9,101 nucleotides of DNA from Deltaproteobacteria bacterium. Its GTDB lineage: Bacteria; Desulfobacterota; Desulfuromonadia; Desulfuromonadales; Geothermobacteraceae. Numbering within the stretch: the first letter of the stretch is position 1; each line of letters opens with the position of its first letter. The stretch lies in assembly GCA_003695205.1 (NCBI GenBank), contig RFIO01000058.1:1-9101 (forward strand), given 5' to 3'. Positions 1-5,798 of the stretch are shown piece by piece. A model generated the notes under the pieces. That model was not told the origin of the DNA, made no database searches, and saw only the letters and a list, made by a program, of their open reading frames with translations. Made by a program: the position numbers and the translations under genes.

Positions 1-1
1 C

Positions 2-61
2 GGCAGACTGGTTGTCGAGGTGCTGCAGGACCTGGTCGACGGCCGCCTCAATCGCCCATAG
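2..61 (+). CDS. C-terminal end of an unidentified upstream gene (partial)
   Basis: The first bases read, in the frame starting at base 2, as a short tail ending RLVVEVLQDLVDGRLNRP and a TAG stop at 59-61. This frame has G or C at most third codon positions, as do the clear genes downstream, so it is the best candidate for a real gene end. It closes 15 bases before the HEAT-repeat gene and is probably in the same operon, perhaps with another signalling function. Nineteen residues are too few to name a family. A competing frame ends at the TGA at 78-80, overlapping the next start as ATGA, but its translation is rich in Trp, Cys and Ser and looks like a shadow. Confidence 0.5.
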   Translation, partial: GRLVVEVLQDLVDGRLNRP

Positions 62-76
62 CCACTGGAAATCGTC

Positions 77-2086
77 ATGAGCCATACGGACACCGAGATC
101 CTGCTGCAATCCGAAAACGAAGAGGAACGTCTTCAGGGCTTGCGGCAGCTGAATCAGGAAGGCATTGATGGCCACCTTGGGCTGTTGTACCGTGCCATGG
201 GCGATGCCTCCTGGCGGGTGCGCAAGGAAGCCGCCGAGGTCTTTCTCGCTTTGCCCGTGGCGGCTGAGCTGTCCGGGGAAATCATCGAGCTGCTGCACGC
301 CGAGGATAATGCCGGTCTGCGCAACACGGCCGTCGATATCCTGGTTCGACTGGGCCGGCTTGCCGTGCCCCGGCTGTTGGAAGAGCTGGCCTGCCCGGAC
401 CACGATGTGCGCAAATTCGTTATCGACATCCTCGGCGCCATCGGTGATCCGTCGGTGGGAGGGGCCCTGATCGCAGCCCTGGCCGATGATGACACCAATG
501 TTCGGGCCGCGGCTGCCGAAAATCTCGGCCGGCTGCAGGTTGTCGAAGCGGTGCCCCATCTTGTTGCCGCCATGCGCACGGCTGACCTGATGACCCGTTT
601 TACCATCCTCGAGGCGCTTGCGCAGATCGGCAATGAAATTCCCGTGGCCGATCTGCTGGCCTACCGCGAAGAGAAACTTCTGCGCAAGGCGCTGTTCGAC
701 TGCCTTGGCCACGTCGGCAACGGGCAGGCCGTTCCCGTCCTGGTCGAGGGGCTCTGTGACGAAATGCGCAATGTGCGCGAAGCGGCCGCGGTCGCCCTGG
801 GGCGGCTCGCCGAAAAGGAACCCGGGCTGGTCGAACAGGCGATTTCCTCGGCTGCCGACCGCGTCGGCCCGGTTCTGGGGGAGCTGGTTGGCAGCCGCCA
901 CCAGCAGGTGACACGCGCGGCCCTGCAACTGATCGCCTGGGCCGGGGACGCCGGTGTTGTTCCGATACTTCTGCCTCTGGCAGGACAGGAACATCTTCAA
1001 CGCCTGGTGCTGTTCAGCCTGATAAACATCGCCTCGAGGTGCGGCAGCAGCCTGCTGGAGCTTTGGCCCAACCTCGATGATTCCGGTCGAGCCTACCTGG
1101 TTTACGCCCTTGGTGAAGCCGGATGCCGGGACTGTCTGCCCAGGGTTCTTGAAGCTTTGCAGGCGTCCTCTCCAGAATTGCAGCAGGCCGCGGCCCATGC
1201 TCTCGGCAAGGTCGGCGATCCTGAGACACCGGCCAGACTGGTCAATGTTCTCGTTGACTGCGATCCGGAGGTTGCCCCGACCGTGGTCTCTGCCCTGGCA
1301 TCGCTGGCGGCCGCTTTCCCCGACCAGGTCATTGCCGCGGCCGGCGAACTGCTCGGACGCGAGGATGAGAGGCTCCGTACCGAAGGCGTGCGGGTTCTCT
1401 CCGGGGTTCGTGACCGGGACATTTCCGACATGATCTCCATGGCGCTCAAGGATGAATCCCGGGAGGTGCGCGCAGCCGCCATCGAGGCCTGTCGTGGTCG
1501 TGATGATGATGCCCTCTGGCAGCAGCTTCTCTTCGCCCTGACCGACGAGAGCGCCGATGTCAGACGCATGGCTGTGGAAAGTATCGGAGCCAGTGGCCGT
1601 GCAGAGGCCAGCGAGGCCCTCAGTCTCGCCCTGCAGGACGAGGATATCTGGGTCCGCTCCACCGCTGTTCGGGCTCTCGGACAACTTGGAAGCGAAGAGG
1701 CCTGCGGGCTTGTTCGTGAACAGCTTGGTGACCCGGTCGGCCTGGTGGTCATCGCCTGTCTCGAGAGCCTTGTTGCGGCCGGCGTGCCCGACGCAAATGA
1801 CTGTCTCCGGAACGCCCTGGACCATGAGGACCGGGATGTCGTCATTGCCGCTCTCAAGCAGCTCGGTTGGATCGGTGACCGGGACTGGGTCGAAATTCGC
1901 GGGCGCGAGCTGCTGAATCACAAGCACTGGGAAGTCCGGCTTGCAACAGCGCGGACCCTGGTTGAGGTCGGAGCCGAGAATGGCCTGACGCTGCTGGAGG
2001 AACGGCTGCTTGTCGAAGAGGAGGATCTGGTTCAGAAGGAACTGAAACTGCTCGCTCAAGCCCTGATGGAGTTGCGGGAGTCCTGA
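77..2086 (+). CDS. HEAT-repeat protein, probable scaffold of a chemotaxis-type operon
   Basis: A 669-residue protein built almost entirely of about 20 tandem alpha-helical HEAT (PBS-lyase-like) repeats of roughly 31 residues. The repeat signature, an acidic turn, then xVR, then an Ala/Leu-rich helix, recurs: V111 and V142 are 31 apart, and V464, V495, V526, V557 and V588 hold an exact 31-residue period. The stretch around residues 250-345 is more degenerate. There is no signal peptide, membrane segment or catalytic domain, so it is likely a cytoplasmic solenoid that binds protein partners. Resemblance to phycocyanobilin lyases reflects the repeat only. The ATG at 77 follows a weak GGAA (67-70). 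The stop lies 3 bases before cheR, implying coupled translation and a link to receptor methylation. The partner and exact role are unknown; the fold is near certain and the role is inference. Confidence 0.9.
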   Translation: MSHTDTEILLQSENEEERLQGLRQLNQEGIDGHLGLLYRAMGDASWRVRKEAAEVFLALPVAAELSGEIIELLHAEDNAGLRNTAVDILVRLGRLAVPRLLEELACPDHDVRKFVIDILGAIGDPSVGGALIAALADDDTNVRAAAAENLGRLQVVEAVPHLVAAMRTADLMTRFTILEALAQIGNEIPVADLLAYREEKLLRKALFDCLGHVGNGQAVPVLVEGLCDEMRNVREAAAVALGRLAEKEPGLVEQAISSAADRVGPVLGELVGSRHQQVTRAALQLIAWAGDAGVVPILLPLAGQEHLQRLVLFSLINIASRCGSSLLELWPNLDDSGRAYLVYALGEAGCRDCLPRVLEALQASSPELQQAAAHALGKVGDPETPARLVNVLVDCDPEVAPTVVSALASLAAAFPDQVIAAAGELLGREDERLRTEGVRVLSGVRDRDISDMISMALKDESREVRAAAIEACRGRDDDALWQQLLFALTDESADVRRMAVESIGASGRAEASEALSLALQDEDIWVRSTAVRALGQLGSEEACGLVREQLGDPVGLVVIACLESLVAAGVPDANDCLRNALDHEDRDVVIAALKQLGWIGDRDWVEIRGRELLNHKHWEVRLATARTLVEVGAENGLTLLEERLLVEEEDLVQKELKLLAQALMELRES

Positions 2087-2089
2087 TTC

Positions 2090-2968
2090 ATGCTGATCTT
2101 CGCTCCCGAAATACCGATGGGGCCCGAGGAGTTCCGGCTGCTCAGGGATTTCATCTATCAGTACTGCGGTCTCCATTTCTCCGAGGATTCCAAGTACATT
2201 CTGGAAAAGCGGCTTGGCCGGCGTCTGCAGGAGCTGAAACTCAATTCCTACAAGGACTATTACTACTATCTTCGCTACAACAACGCCCGCGATCAGGAAC
2301 TCACCGAACTGATCAACCTGCTGACGACCAACGAGACCTACTTCTTCCGGGAAGAATTTCAGCTGCGCAGTTTCAACGAGGAAATCATTCCGGAACTGTG
2401 TGAGCGCAAACTTGCGGCCGGACAGGACAAGCGCCTGCGCATCTGGAGCGCCGGCTGCTCCACCGGCGAGGAACCCTATACCATTGCCATGCTGCTGCTG
2501 GAGAACCCGGCAGTGCGAGACTGGCAGATCGATATCGTCGGCACTGACATAAGCCAGCGAGTGTTGCAGCTGGCTCGCAAGGGGCTCTATCCCGAAAGTT
2601 CCTTCCGCTCGACGGATGAACGCTACCGGCGGACCTATTTCAGGCCGCAGGATGGCAAGTGGCTGATAGATGATGGTGTCCGGCGCCTGGTCACCATCAG
2701 CCATCTGAACCTGTTTGATACGCCACGGGTAGCCCTGCTCGGACGCATGGACGTCATCTTCTGCCGCAACGTGATCATCTATTTCGATCAGCCCGCCAAA
2801 AAGCGTGTCATCGAGACATTTTTCCAGCGCCTGGCCCCCGGCGGCTACCTGCTGCTGGGCCATTCGGAATCTTTGATGAACATCACCACCCTGTTTGACC
2901 TGAAACACCTGCAGCACGACATGGTCTATCAGAAACCGCAGGAGACAGCAGGAGGGGACCGGGCATGA
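2090..2968 (+). CDS. cheR: CheR, chemoreceptor glutamate methyltransferase
   Basis: This 292-residue cytoplasmic enzyme transfers methyl groups from S-adenosylmethionine to glutamates on chemoreceptor signalling domains. Residues about 8-75 form the N-terminal helical domain. TNETYFFRE (80-88) is the CheR signature that ends in the conserved arginine. The Rossmann-like methyltransferase domain follows with the SAM loop WSAGCSTGEEPY (119-130), GTDIS (151-155), CRNVIIYFD (225-233) and GHSESL (257-262). Length matches classical CheR, with no TPR extension. The ATG at 2090 has GGGAG at 2076-2080, 9 bases upstream; an internal Met at residue 10 is a less likely start. It follows the HEAT gene by 3 bases and shares ATGA with cheB, so the writer and eraser of receptor methylation are co-translated. 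Alternative identities are unlikely. Confidence 0.97.
   Translation: MLIFAPEIPMGPEEFRLLRDFIYQYCGLHFSEDSKYILEKRLGRRLQELKLNSYKDYYYYLRYNNARDQELTELINLLTTNETYFFREEFQLRSFNEEIIPELCERKLAAGQDKRLRIWSAGCSTGEEPYTIAMLLLENPAVRDWQIDIVGTDISQRVLQLARKGLYPESSFRSTDERYRRTYFRPQDGKWLIDDGVRRLVTISHLNLFDTPRVALLGRMDVIFCRNVIIYFDQPAKKRVIETFFQRLAPGGYLLLGHSESLMNITTLFDLKHLQHDMVYQKPQETAGGDRA
2950..2955 (+). promoter_or_regulatory. Strong ribosome binding site for cheB inside cheR
   Basis: AGGAGG lies 9 bases before the cheB ATG at 2965 and within the last codons of cheR. With the ATGA overlap it gives cheB its own ribosome loading as well as coupling to cheR. This fixes the cheB start. Confidence 0.75.
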
Positions 2969-4035
2969 AAAAAGGGAAGGTCAGGGTCCTGGTTGTTGAT
3001 GATTCCGCCTACAACCGGCGCACCATTATTCGTTTCCTTGAAGAAGTCGACGGGGTGGAAGTTGTCGGCTACGCCATCAATGGCGAAGAAGGCCTGCGCA
3101 AGGCCTTCGATCTGAAACCCGATCTGATTACCCTCGATCTGGAAATGCCGCGCATGGACGGTTTTTCGTTTCTGCGAATTCTGATGCAGAACCGGCCGAC
3201 CCCGGTCATCGTGGTCTCTTCCCGCGCTGATGACGAAAACGTCTTCAAGGCACTGGAGTTTGGGGCGGTCGATTTCGTTGCCAAGCCGAGCGCCCAGATT
3301 TCTCCCGAACTGTTCAATATACGAGAAGACCTGATCCGCAAGGTCTGTGAAGCGGCCGGCACTGACATGACCAAGGTGCTGCGCAAACCGGCCGCGCCAG
3401 CAACCCCCGGATCAGCAAGCGGGCTTGTGATGCGCCCCGCCAGGGCCGGGGGAAGGGCCTTGAAACACGAACTGGTGGTGATCGGTTCCTCCACCGGGGG
3501 ACCGCCGGCCCTGCAGACCATCTTCTCCGCTATCCAGCATCGCCCGGGGTTGCGCTTCGCCGTGGCACAGCACATGCCGCCCGGCTTTACCCGGGCCTTT
3601 GCCGAGCGGCTCAACAAGTTCACCGCCCTTGATGTCAAGGAGGCGGAAAACGGCGATCTGTTCCTGCCCGACCGGGTGCTGGTCGCGCCGGGCGGCCGGA
3701 ATCTCGGCCTACGCCGGATCGGCGATGACCTGGTCGCCCAGGTCGTTGAGCCGACGCCCGACCAGCGCTACACGCCTTCGGTCGATTACCTGTTCCGATC
3801 CGCCAGCGAGTTGCTGGGGTCATCGGTTCTTGGGGTCGTGCTGACCGGCATGGGCAATGATGGCGCGCGGGGGACGAGGCTGATCAGCAAACGCGGTGGA
3901 ACGGTCATTGCCGAGTCAGAGCAGACCAGTGTGGTTTTTGGCATGCCGAAAGAGGCGATTGCCACCGGCTGCGTTGCCACCGTTGCACCTGTTGACGATA
4001 TCTGCCGGGAAATCCTGCGGACCTGCGGCTGCTGA
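2965..4035 (+). CDS. cheB: CheB, receiver-regulated chemoreceptor methylesterase/deamidase
   Basis: A 356-residue two-domain protein. It removes methyl groups from receptor glutamates and, in this family, can deamidate receptor glutamines, opposing CheR. The N-terminal receiver (about 5-125) has the acidic pair D12-D13, phospho-acceptor D58 in LDLEMP, S85/S86 and K107, so it should be switched on by phosphorylation from a CheA-type kinase. An Ala/Pro-rich linker (about 138-165) joins it to the C-terminal CheB domain (about 168-352). There the catalytic triad is S176 in GSSTGG, H203 in AQHMPPGFT and D299 in TGMGNDG. All key residues are present and length is normal for the family. It overlaps cheR by four bases. 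The gene is followed by a short gap without a convincing terminator. No CheA or receptor lies in the window, so its input kinase is unknown. Confidence 0.97.
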   Translation: MKKGKVRVLVVDDSAYNRRTIIRFLEEVDGVEVVGYAINGEEGLRKAFDLKPDLITLDLEMPRMDGFSFLRILMQNRPTPVIVVSSRADDENVFKALEFGAVDFVAKPSAQISPELFNIREDLIRKVCEAAGTDMTKVLRKPAAPATPGSASGLVMRPARAGGRALKHELVVIGSSTGGPPALQTIFSAIQHRPGLRFAVAQHMPPGFTRAFAERLNKFTALDVKEAENGDLFLPDRVLVAPGGRNLGLRRIGDDLVAQVVEPTPDQRYTPSVDYLFRSASELLGSSVLGVVLTGMGNDGARGTRLISKRGGTVIAESEQTSVVFGMPKEAIATGCVATVAPVDDICREILRTCGC

Positions 4036-4079
4036 AAGCCGGCCGCCGTGTTGAATGGGTGGTAATTTCTCTTTTTGCC

Positions 4080-4088
4080 TGCTAATAT
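4080..4088 (+). promoter_or_regulatory. Possible extended -10 promoter before the GAF gene
   Basis: The gap 4036-4118 is AT-richer than its flanks and contains TGcTAATAT, an extended -10 form (TGn followed by a 4/6 match to TATAAT). At 17-base spacing the -35 would be TGGTAA (4060-4065), only a 3/6 match, so the element would depend on the TG extension. Predicted start of transcription is near 4095, about 30 bases before the GAF-protein start. If real it would separate the GAF/CheY-like pair from the cheRB unit. Confidence 0.35.
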
Positions 4089-4113
4089 GAGCCGATTTAA
4101 TTTCCCCTGTGCC

Positions 4114-4118
4114 AGGAG
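4114..4118 (+). promoter_or_regulatory. Ribosome binding site deciding the GAF-protein start
   Basis: AGGAG abuts a run of three consecutive in-frame ATG codons (4119, 4122, 4125). Only the third, at 4125, has a normal 6-base spacing; the first has none. This favours the third Met as the start. Confidence 0.65.
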
Positions 4119-4124
4119 ATGATG

Positions 4125-4955
4125 ATGGCAGTCAACGACGAGGAACATCGCAGAGCCAGCAGCCGGGCCGAGGAGTTTCTCCAGGTCTTCAAGAAAGGCG
4201 CTGAGTTTACCCAGGAACTGCTCAAGGAGAACGAGCGGCTGCGTTTCCAGGTACTCAGGCTGCAGGAAGCCCAGAAAAAGAGCACGCCTGCCGGATCCGA
4301 CAACGAGGAGATCGTGCGCCTGCAGAGGCGTATTGACGAACTGGAACAGGAAAAATCCGAAATTCTCGACCGGATCAAGGAGGTCGAGGCCGAAAATCTC
4401 GATTTCGCCAATCGCTACGTCGATATCGAAAACGAGAACAACATGCTGGCCAACCTCTACATCGCCAGCTACCAGCTGCATTCGACCCTCGATTTCAACG
4501 AGGTACTGCAGATTATTCTCGAAATCATCATCAACCTGATCGGCGGTGAGCAGTTCGCTATCATGTTGCTAGATGAAAAGAACAAGTATCTCAAGGGATT
4601 TGCCGCCGAAGGGCTTGAAGTCGATGAGCTGCCTGAGATCACGCTCGGCGACGGGATCATCGGCACCATGGCGCAGACCGGCGAGAACTATTTCGTAGAT
4701 GACCTCGAGGGCTACCAGAAGGATTTCACCAACCCGATGGTCTGTATCCCGCTCAAGATCAAGGAACATGTCATCGGAGTGATCGTTATCTACTCGCTTC
4801 TCGAGCAGAAAAGCAAGTTCGCCGAGGTCGATTACGAATTGTTTACCCTGCTGGCCGGGCACGCCGCCACGGCTATCTTTTCGTCGAAGCTCTACTCCGA
4901 ATCCGAACGCAAGCTTTCGACCATTCAGGGCTTCATAGACCTGATGACCAAGTAG
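4125..4955 (+). CDS. Coiled-coil plus GAF-domain protein, putative signalling sensor
   Basis: From the third Met this is 276 residues. Residues about 12-110 are charged and heptad-like (repeated Leu, Glu, Lys and Arg, for example LQRRIDELEQEKSEILDRI), predicting a long dimeric coiled coil with a break near 50-60 (KKSTPAGSDN). Residues about 115-255 form a GAF domain, with a helix around HSTLDF, GDGIIG at about 175-180, the strand pair NPMVCIPLK and HVIGVIVIY, and the closing helix AGHAATAI. GAF domains bind small ligands such as cyclic nucleotides or mediate dimerisation; the ligand here cannot be read. There is no transmembrane segment, kinase, cyclase or receiver domain, so it is a cytoplasmic input or scaffold module with no output of its own. 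A CheY-like gene follows after 11 bases and is the likely partner. The specific function is unknown. Confidence 0.85.
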   Translation: MAVNDEEHRRASSRAEEFLQVFKKGAEFTQELLKENERLRFQVLRLQEAQKKSTPAGSDNEEIVRLQRRIDELEQEKSEILDRIKEVEAENLDFANRYVDIENENNMLANLYIASYQLHSTLDFNEVLQIILEIIINLIGGEQFAIMLLDEKNKYLKGFAAEGLEVDELPEITLGDGIIGTMAQTGENYFVDDLEGYQKDFTNPMVCIPLKIKEHVIGVIVIYSLLEQKSKFAEVDYELFTLLAGHAATAIFSSKLYSESERKLSTIQGFIDLMTK

Positions 4956-4966
4956 GGGAGGGGACC

Positions 4967-5341
4967 ATGACGACCTACAAAGTTCTCATCGTCGAAGATT
5001 CTCCGACCATGCGCCAGCTGATCGTTTTTGCCCTGAAACGGTTGCGCGGCCTGCAGATTGTCGAGGCCAATGACGGCGTCGACGGCCTGAAGAAACTTTC
5101 GACCGAGAAGTTCGACCTGATCCTGACCGACATCAACATGCCGATCATGGATGGACTCAAGCTTGTCTCCCTGGTGCGCAACGATCCCTCCTACAAGGAG
5201 GTGCCCATCGTCATCATTACCACCGAGGGGGCCAACGAGGACAGGGAGCGCGCTCTGGCCCTTGGTGCCAACGAGTACATCACCAAGCCGATCCAGACCA
5301 CAAAGATCATTGAGGCGGCCACCCGGCTGCTCGGGCTCTGA
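4967..5341 (+). CDS. Single-domain CheY-like response regulator
   Basis: A 124-residue stand-alone receiver. The acidic pocket is E10-D11, the phospho-acceptor is D55 in LTDINMP, the switch Thr is T85, the aromatic switch residue is Y104 and the conserved Lys is K107 in ITKPIQ. Spacing between these matches classical CheY (acceptor +30 Thr, +49 Tyr, +52 Lys), so it should be phosphorylated normally. With no DNA-binding or enzymatic output it must act by protein contact, as a motor-binding CheY, a phosphate sink, or a regulator of the adjacent GAF or HEAT protein. GGAG (4957-4960) sits 6 bases before the ATG, next to the GAF gene's stop, so the two are probably co-expressed. The context near cheR and cheB favours a chemotaxis-type pathway, but the name cheY is not proven by sequence alone. 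Confidence 0.93.
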   Translation: MTTYKVLIVEDSPTMRQLIVFALKRLRGLQIVEANDGVDGLKKLSTEKFDLILTDINMPIMDGLKLVSLVRNDPSYKEVPIVIITTEGANEDRERALALGANEYITKPIQTTKIIEAATRLLGL

Positions 5342-5356
5342 GCTGAACCGGCCAAG

Positions 5357-5381
5357 CTTGACAAGACCGGTATCCGTCAAG
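5357..5381 (+). repeat. Inverted repeat CTTGAC-N13-GTCAAG overlapping the infA promoter
   Basis: Perfect 6-base arms at 5357-5362 and 5376-5381 enclose a 13-base spacer that itself contains the palindrome ACCGGT (5366-5371). The left arm contains most of the -35 hexamer. It could be a regulator operator or a weak hairpin at the end of the cheY-like transcript. No U-run follows, so it is not a standard terminator. Chance remains possible for arms this short. Confidence 0.4.
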
Positions 5382-5387
5382 TTAAAT
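5358..5387 (+). promoter_or_regulatory. Predicted sigma70-type promoter for infA
   Basis: A perfect -35 TTGACA (5358-5363) is followed, after 18 bases, by TTAAAT (5382-5387), a 4/6 match to the -10 consensus. Transcription would begin near 5394, giving a leader of about 38 bases to the infA start. It lies directly after the cheY-like gene and is the best promoter candidate in the window. Confidence 0.6.
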
Positions 5388-5397
5388 AGCCGCACCC

Positions 5398-5414
5398 GCC
5401 GCTCGTGAAGCGGC
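5398..5414 (+). promoter_or_regulatory. Small hairpin in the predicted infA leader
   Basis: GCCGC (5398-5402), a 7-base loop, and GCGGC (5410-5414) form a 5-bp GC stem ending 6 bases before the infA ribosome binding site. It may modulate ribosome access. The right arm could instead pair with AGCCGC at 5388-5393 in transcripts reading through from upstream. It is too small to be sure. Confidence 0.25.
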
Positions 5415-5420
5415 TTTGCA

Positions 5421-5426
5421 AGGAGG
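5421..5426 (+). promoter_or_regulatory. Ribosome binding site deciding the TTG start of infA
   Basis: A full AGGAGG is placed 5 bases before TTG at 5432. The only other in-frame start candidate, GTG at 5405, lies upstream of this site and has no ribosome binding site of its own, so TTG is favoured. Confidence 0.8.
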
Positions 5427-5431
5427 ACGTT

Positions 5432-5650
5432 TTGGCCAAGGAAGAAGCAATCGAAGTCGAAGGGGAAGTTGTCGAGCCGCTCCCCAATGCCATGTTTCGC
5501 GTCAAGCTGGACAACGGGCACATCGTGCTTGCCCACATCTCCGGCAAGATGCGCAAGTATTACATCCGAATTCTCCCGGGGGACCGGGTGACGGTGGAGC
5601 TTTCCCCCTACGACCTGACCCGGGGCCGTATCACCTACCGGGAAAAATAA
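5432..5650 (+). CDS. infA: Translation initiation factor IF-1
   Basis: From the TTG at 5432 the product is 72 residues, the standard IF-1 length. It begins MAKEEAIEVEG and contains the family hallmarks MFRVKLDNGH (21-30), LAHISGKMRKYYIRIL (33-48), GDRVTVELSPYDL (50-62) and GRITYR (65-70). IF-1 is a single OB-fold (S1-like) protein that binds the 30S A site and works with IF-2 and IF-3 in start-site selection. A GTG at 5405 would add nine residues with no family counterpart and no ribosome binding site, so I reject it. It has its own predicted promoter upstream and a hairpin downstream, suggesting a largely independent transcript, with possible read-through from the signalling genes. Identification is very secure. 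Confidence 0.97.
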   Translation: MAKEEAIEVEGEVVEPLPNAMFRVKLDNGHIVLAHISGKMRKYYIRILPGDRVTVELSPYDLTRGRITYREK

Positions 5651-5711
5651 CGGTCGGGCGCTGTCGTGCCGCAGTCGGTGCGTCAGGCGCAGATCGTCGT
5701 GAACAGTTGTG

Positions 5712-5743
5712 ACAGGAAAGCCGGCGTCAGCCGGTTTTCCTGT
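5712..5743 (+). terminator. Probable intrinsic terminator after infA
   Basis: Arms ACAGGAAAGCCGGC (5712-5725) and GCCGGTTTTCCTGT (5730-5743) pair over 14 bp with a single G-U wobble around a GTCA loop. The inner GC-rich stem is followed by TTTTCCTGTTT, a broken U-tract. The A-run on the left arm means it could also work on the minus strand. The rest of the 148-base infA-leuS gap holds no tRNA, T-box or clear promoter, so leuS may partly depend on read-through. Confidence 0.65.
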
Positions 5744-5787
5744 TTCATCACTACGCGATAGAGCCGGCCCCGGGCGGTCGGATTGAC

Positions 5788-5793
5788 AGGAGG
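5788..5793 (+). promoter_or_regulatory. Ribosome binding site of leuS
   Basis: AGGAGG lies 5 bases before the ATG at 5799, fixing the start. It is preceded directly by TTGA, forming a chance TTGACA that is too close to the start codon to be a -35 box. Confidence 0.75.
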
Positions 5794-5798
5794 CTTCA

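Noticed and set aside
1102..1857. Minus-strand frame of 251 codons inside the HEAT gene
   Set aside because: The translation is dominated by Ser, Arg and Ala, typical of a shadow, while the + strand shows regular HEAT repeats.
77..2086. HEAT protein as a phycocyanobilin lyase
   Set aside because: The similarity is to the generic repeat only. The operon context is chemotaxis and nothing in the window suggests phycobilisomes.
4021..4050. Terminator after cheB
   Set aside because: CGGCT and AGCCG can form only a 5-bp stem, partly inside the coding region, with no U-run after it.
4051..4088. TTGAAT paired with TAATAT as a standard promoter
   Set aside because: The spacing is 26 bases, far beyond the 16-19 that sigma70 tolerates.
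4060..4098. Sigma54 or sigma28 promoter before the GAF gene
   Set aside because: The GG and GC elements are 14 bases apart rather than 10, and the sigma28-like GCCGATTT lacks a TAAA element at the right distance.
4925..5536. Minus-strand frame of 203 codons across the CheY-like gene and infA
   Set aside because: It covers two clearly identified + strand genes and the promoter region between them, with no family resemblance.
5784..5789. TTGACA just before leuS as a -35 box
   Set aside because: It overlaps the ribosome binding site region and lies about 10 bases before the start codon, leaving no room for a -10 and a transcript start.
5651..5798. Leucine T-box riboswitch or tRNA before leuS
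   Set aside because: No T-box antiterminator sequence and no tRNA-like arms are visible, and the gap is too short for a typical T-box leader. The one strong stem looks like an ordinary terminator.
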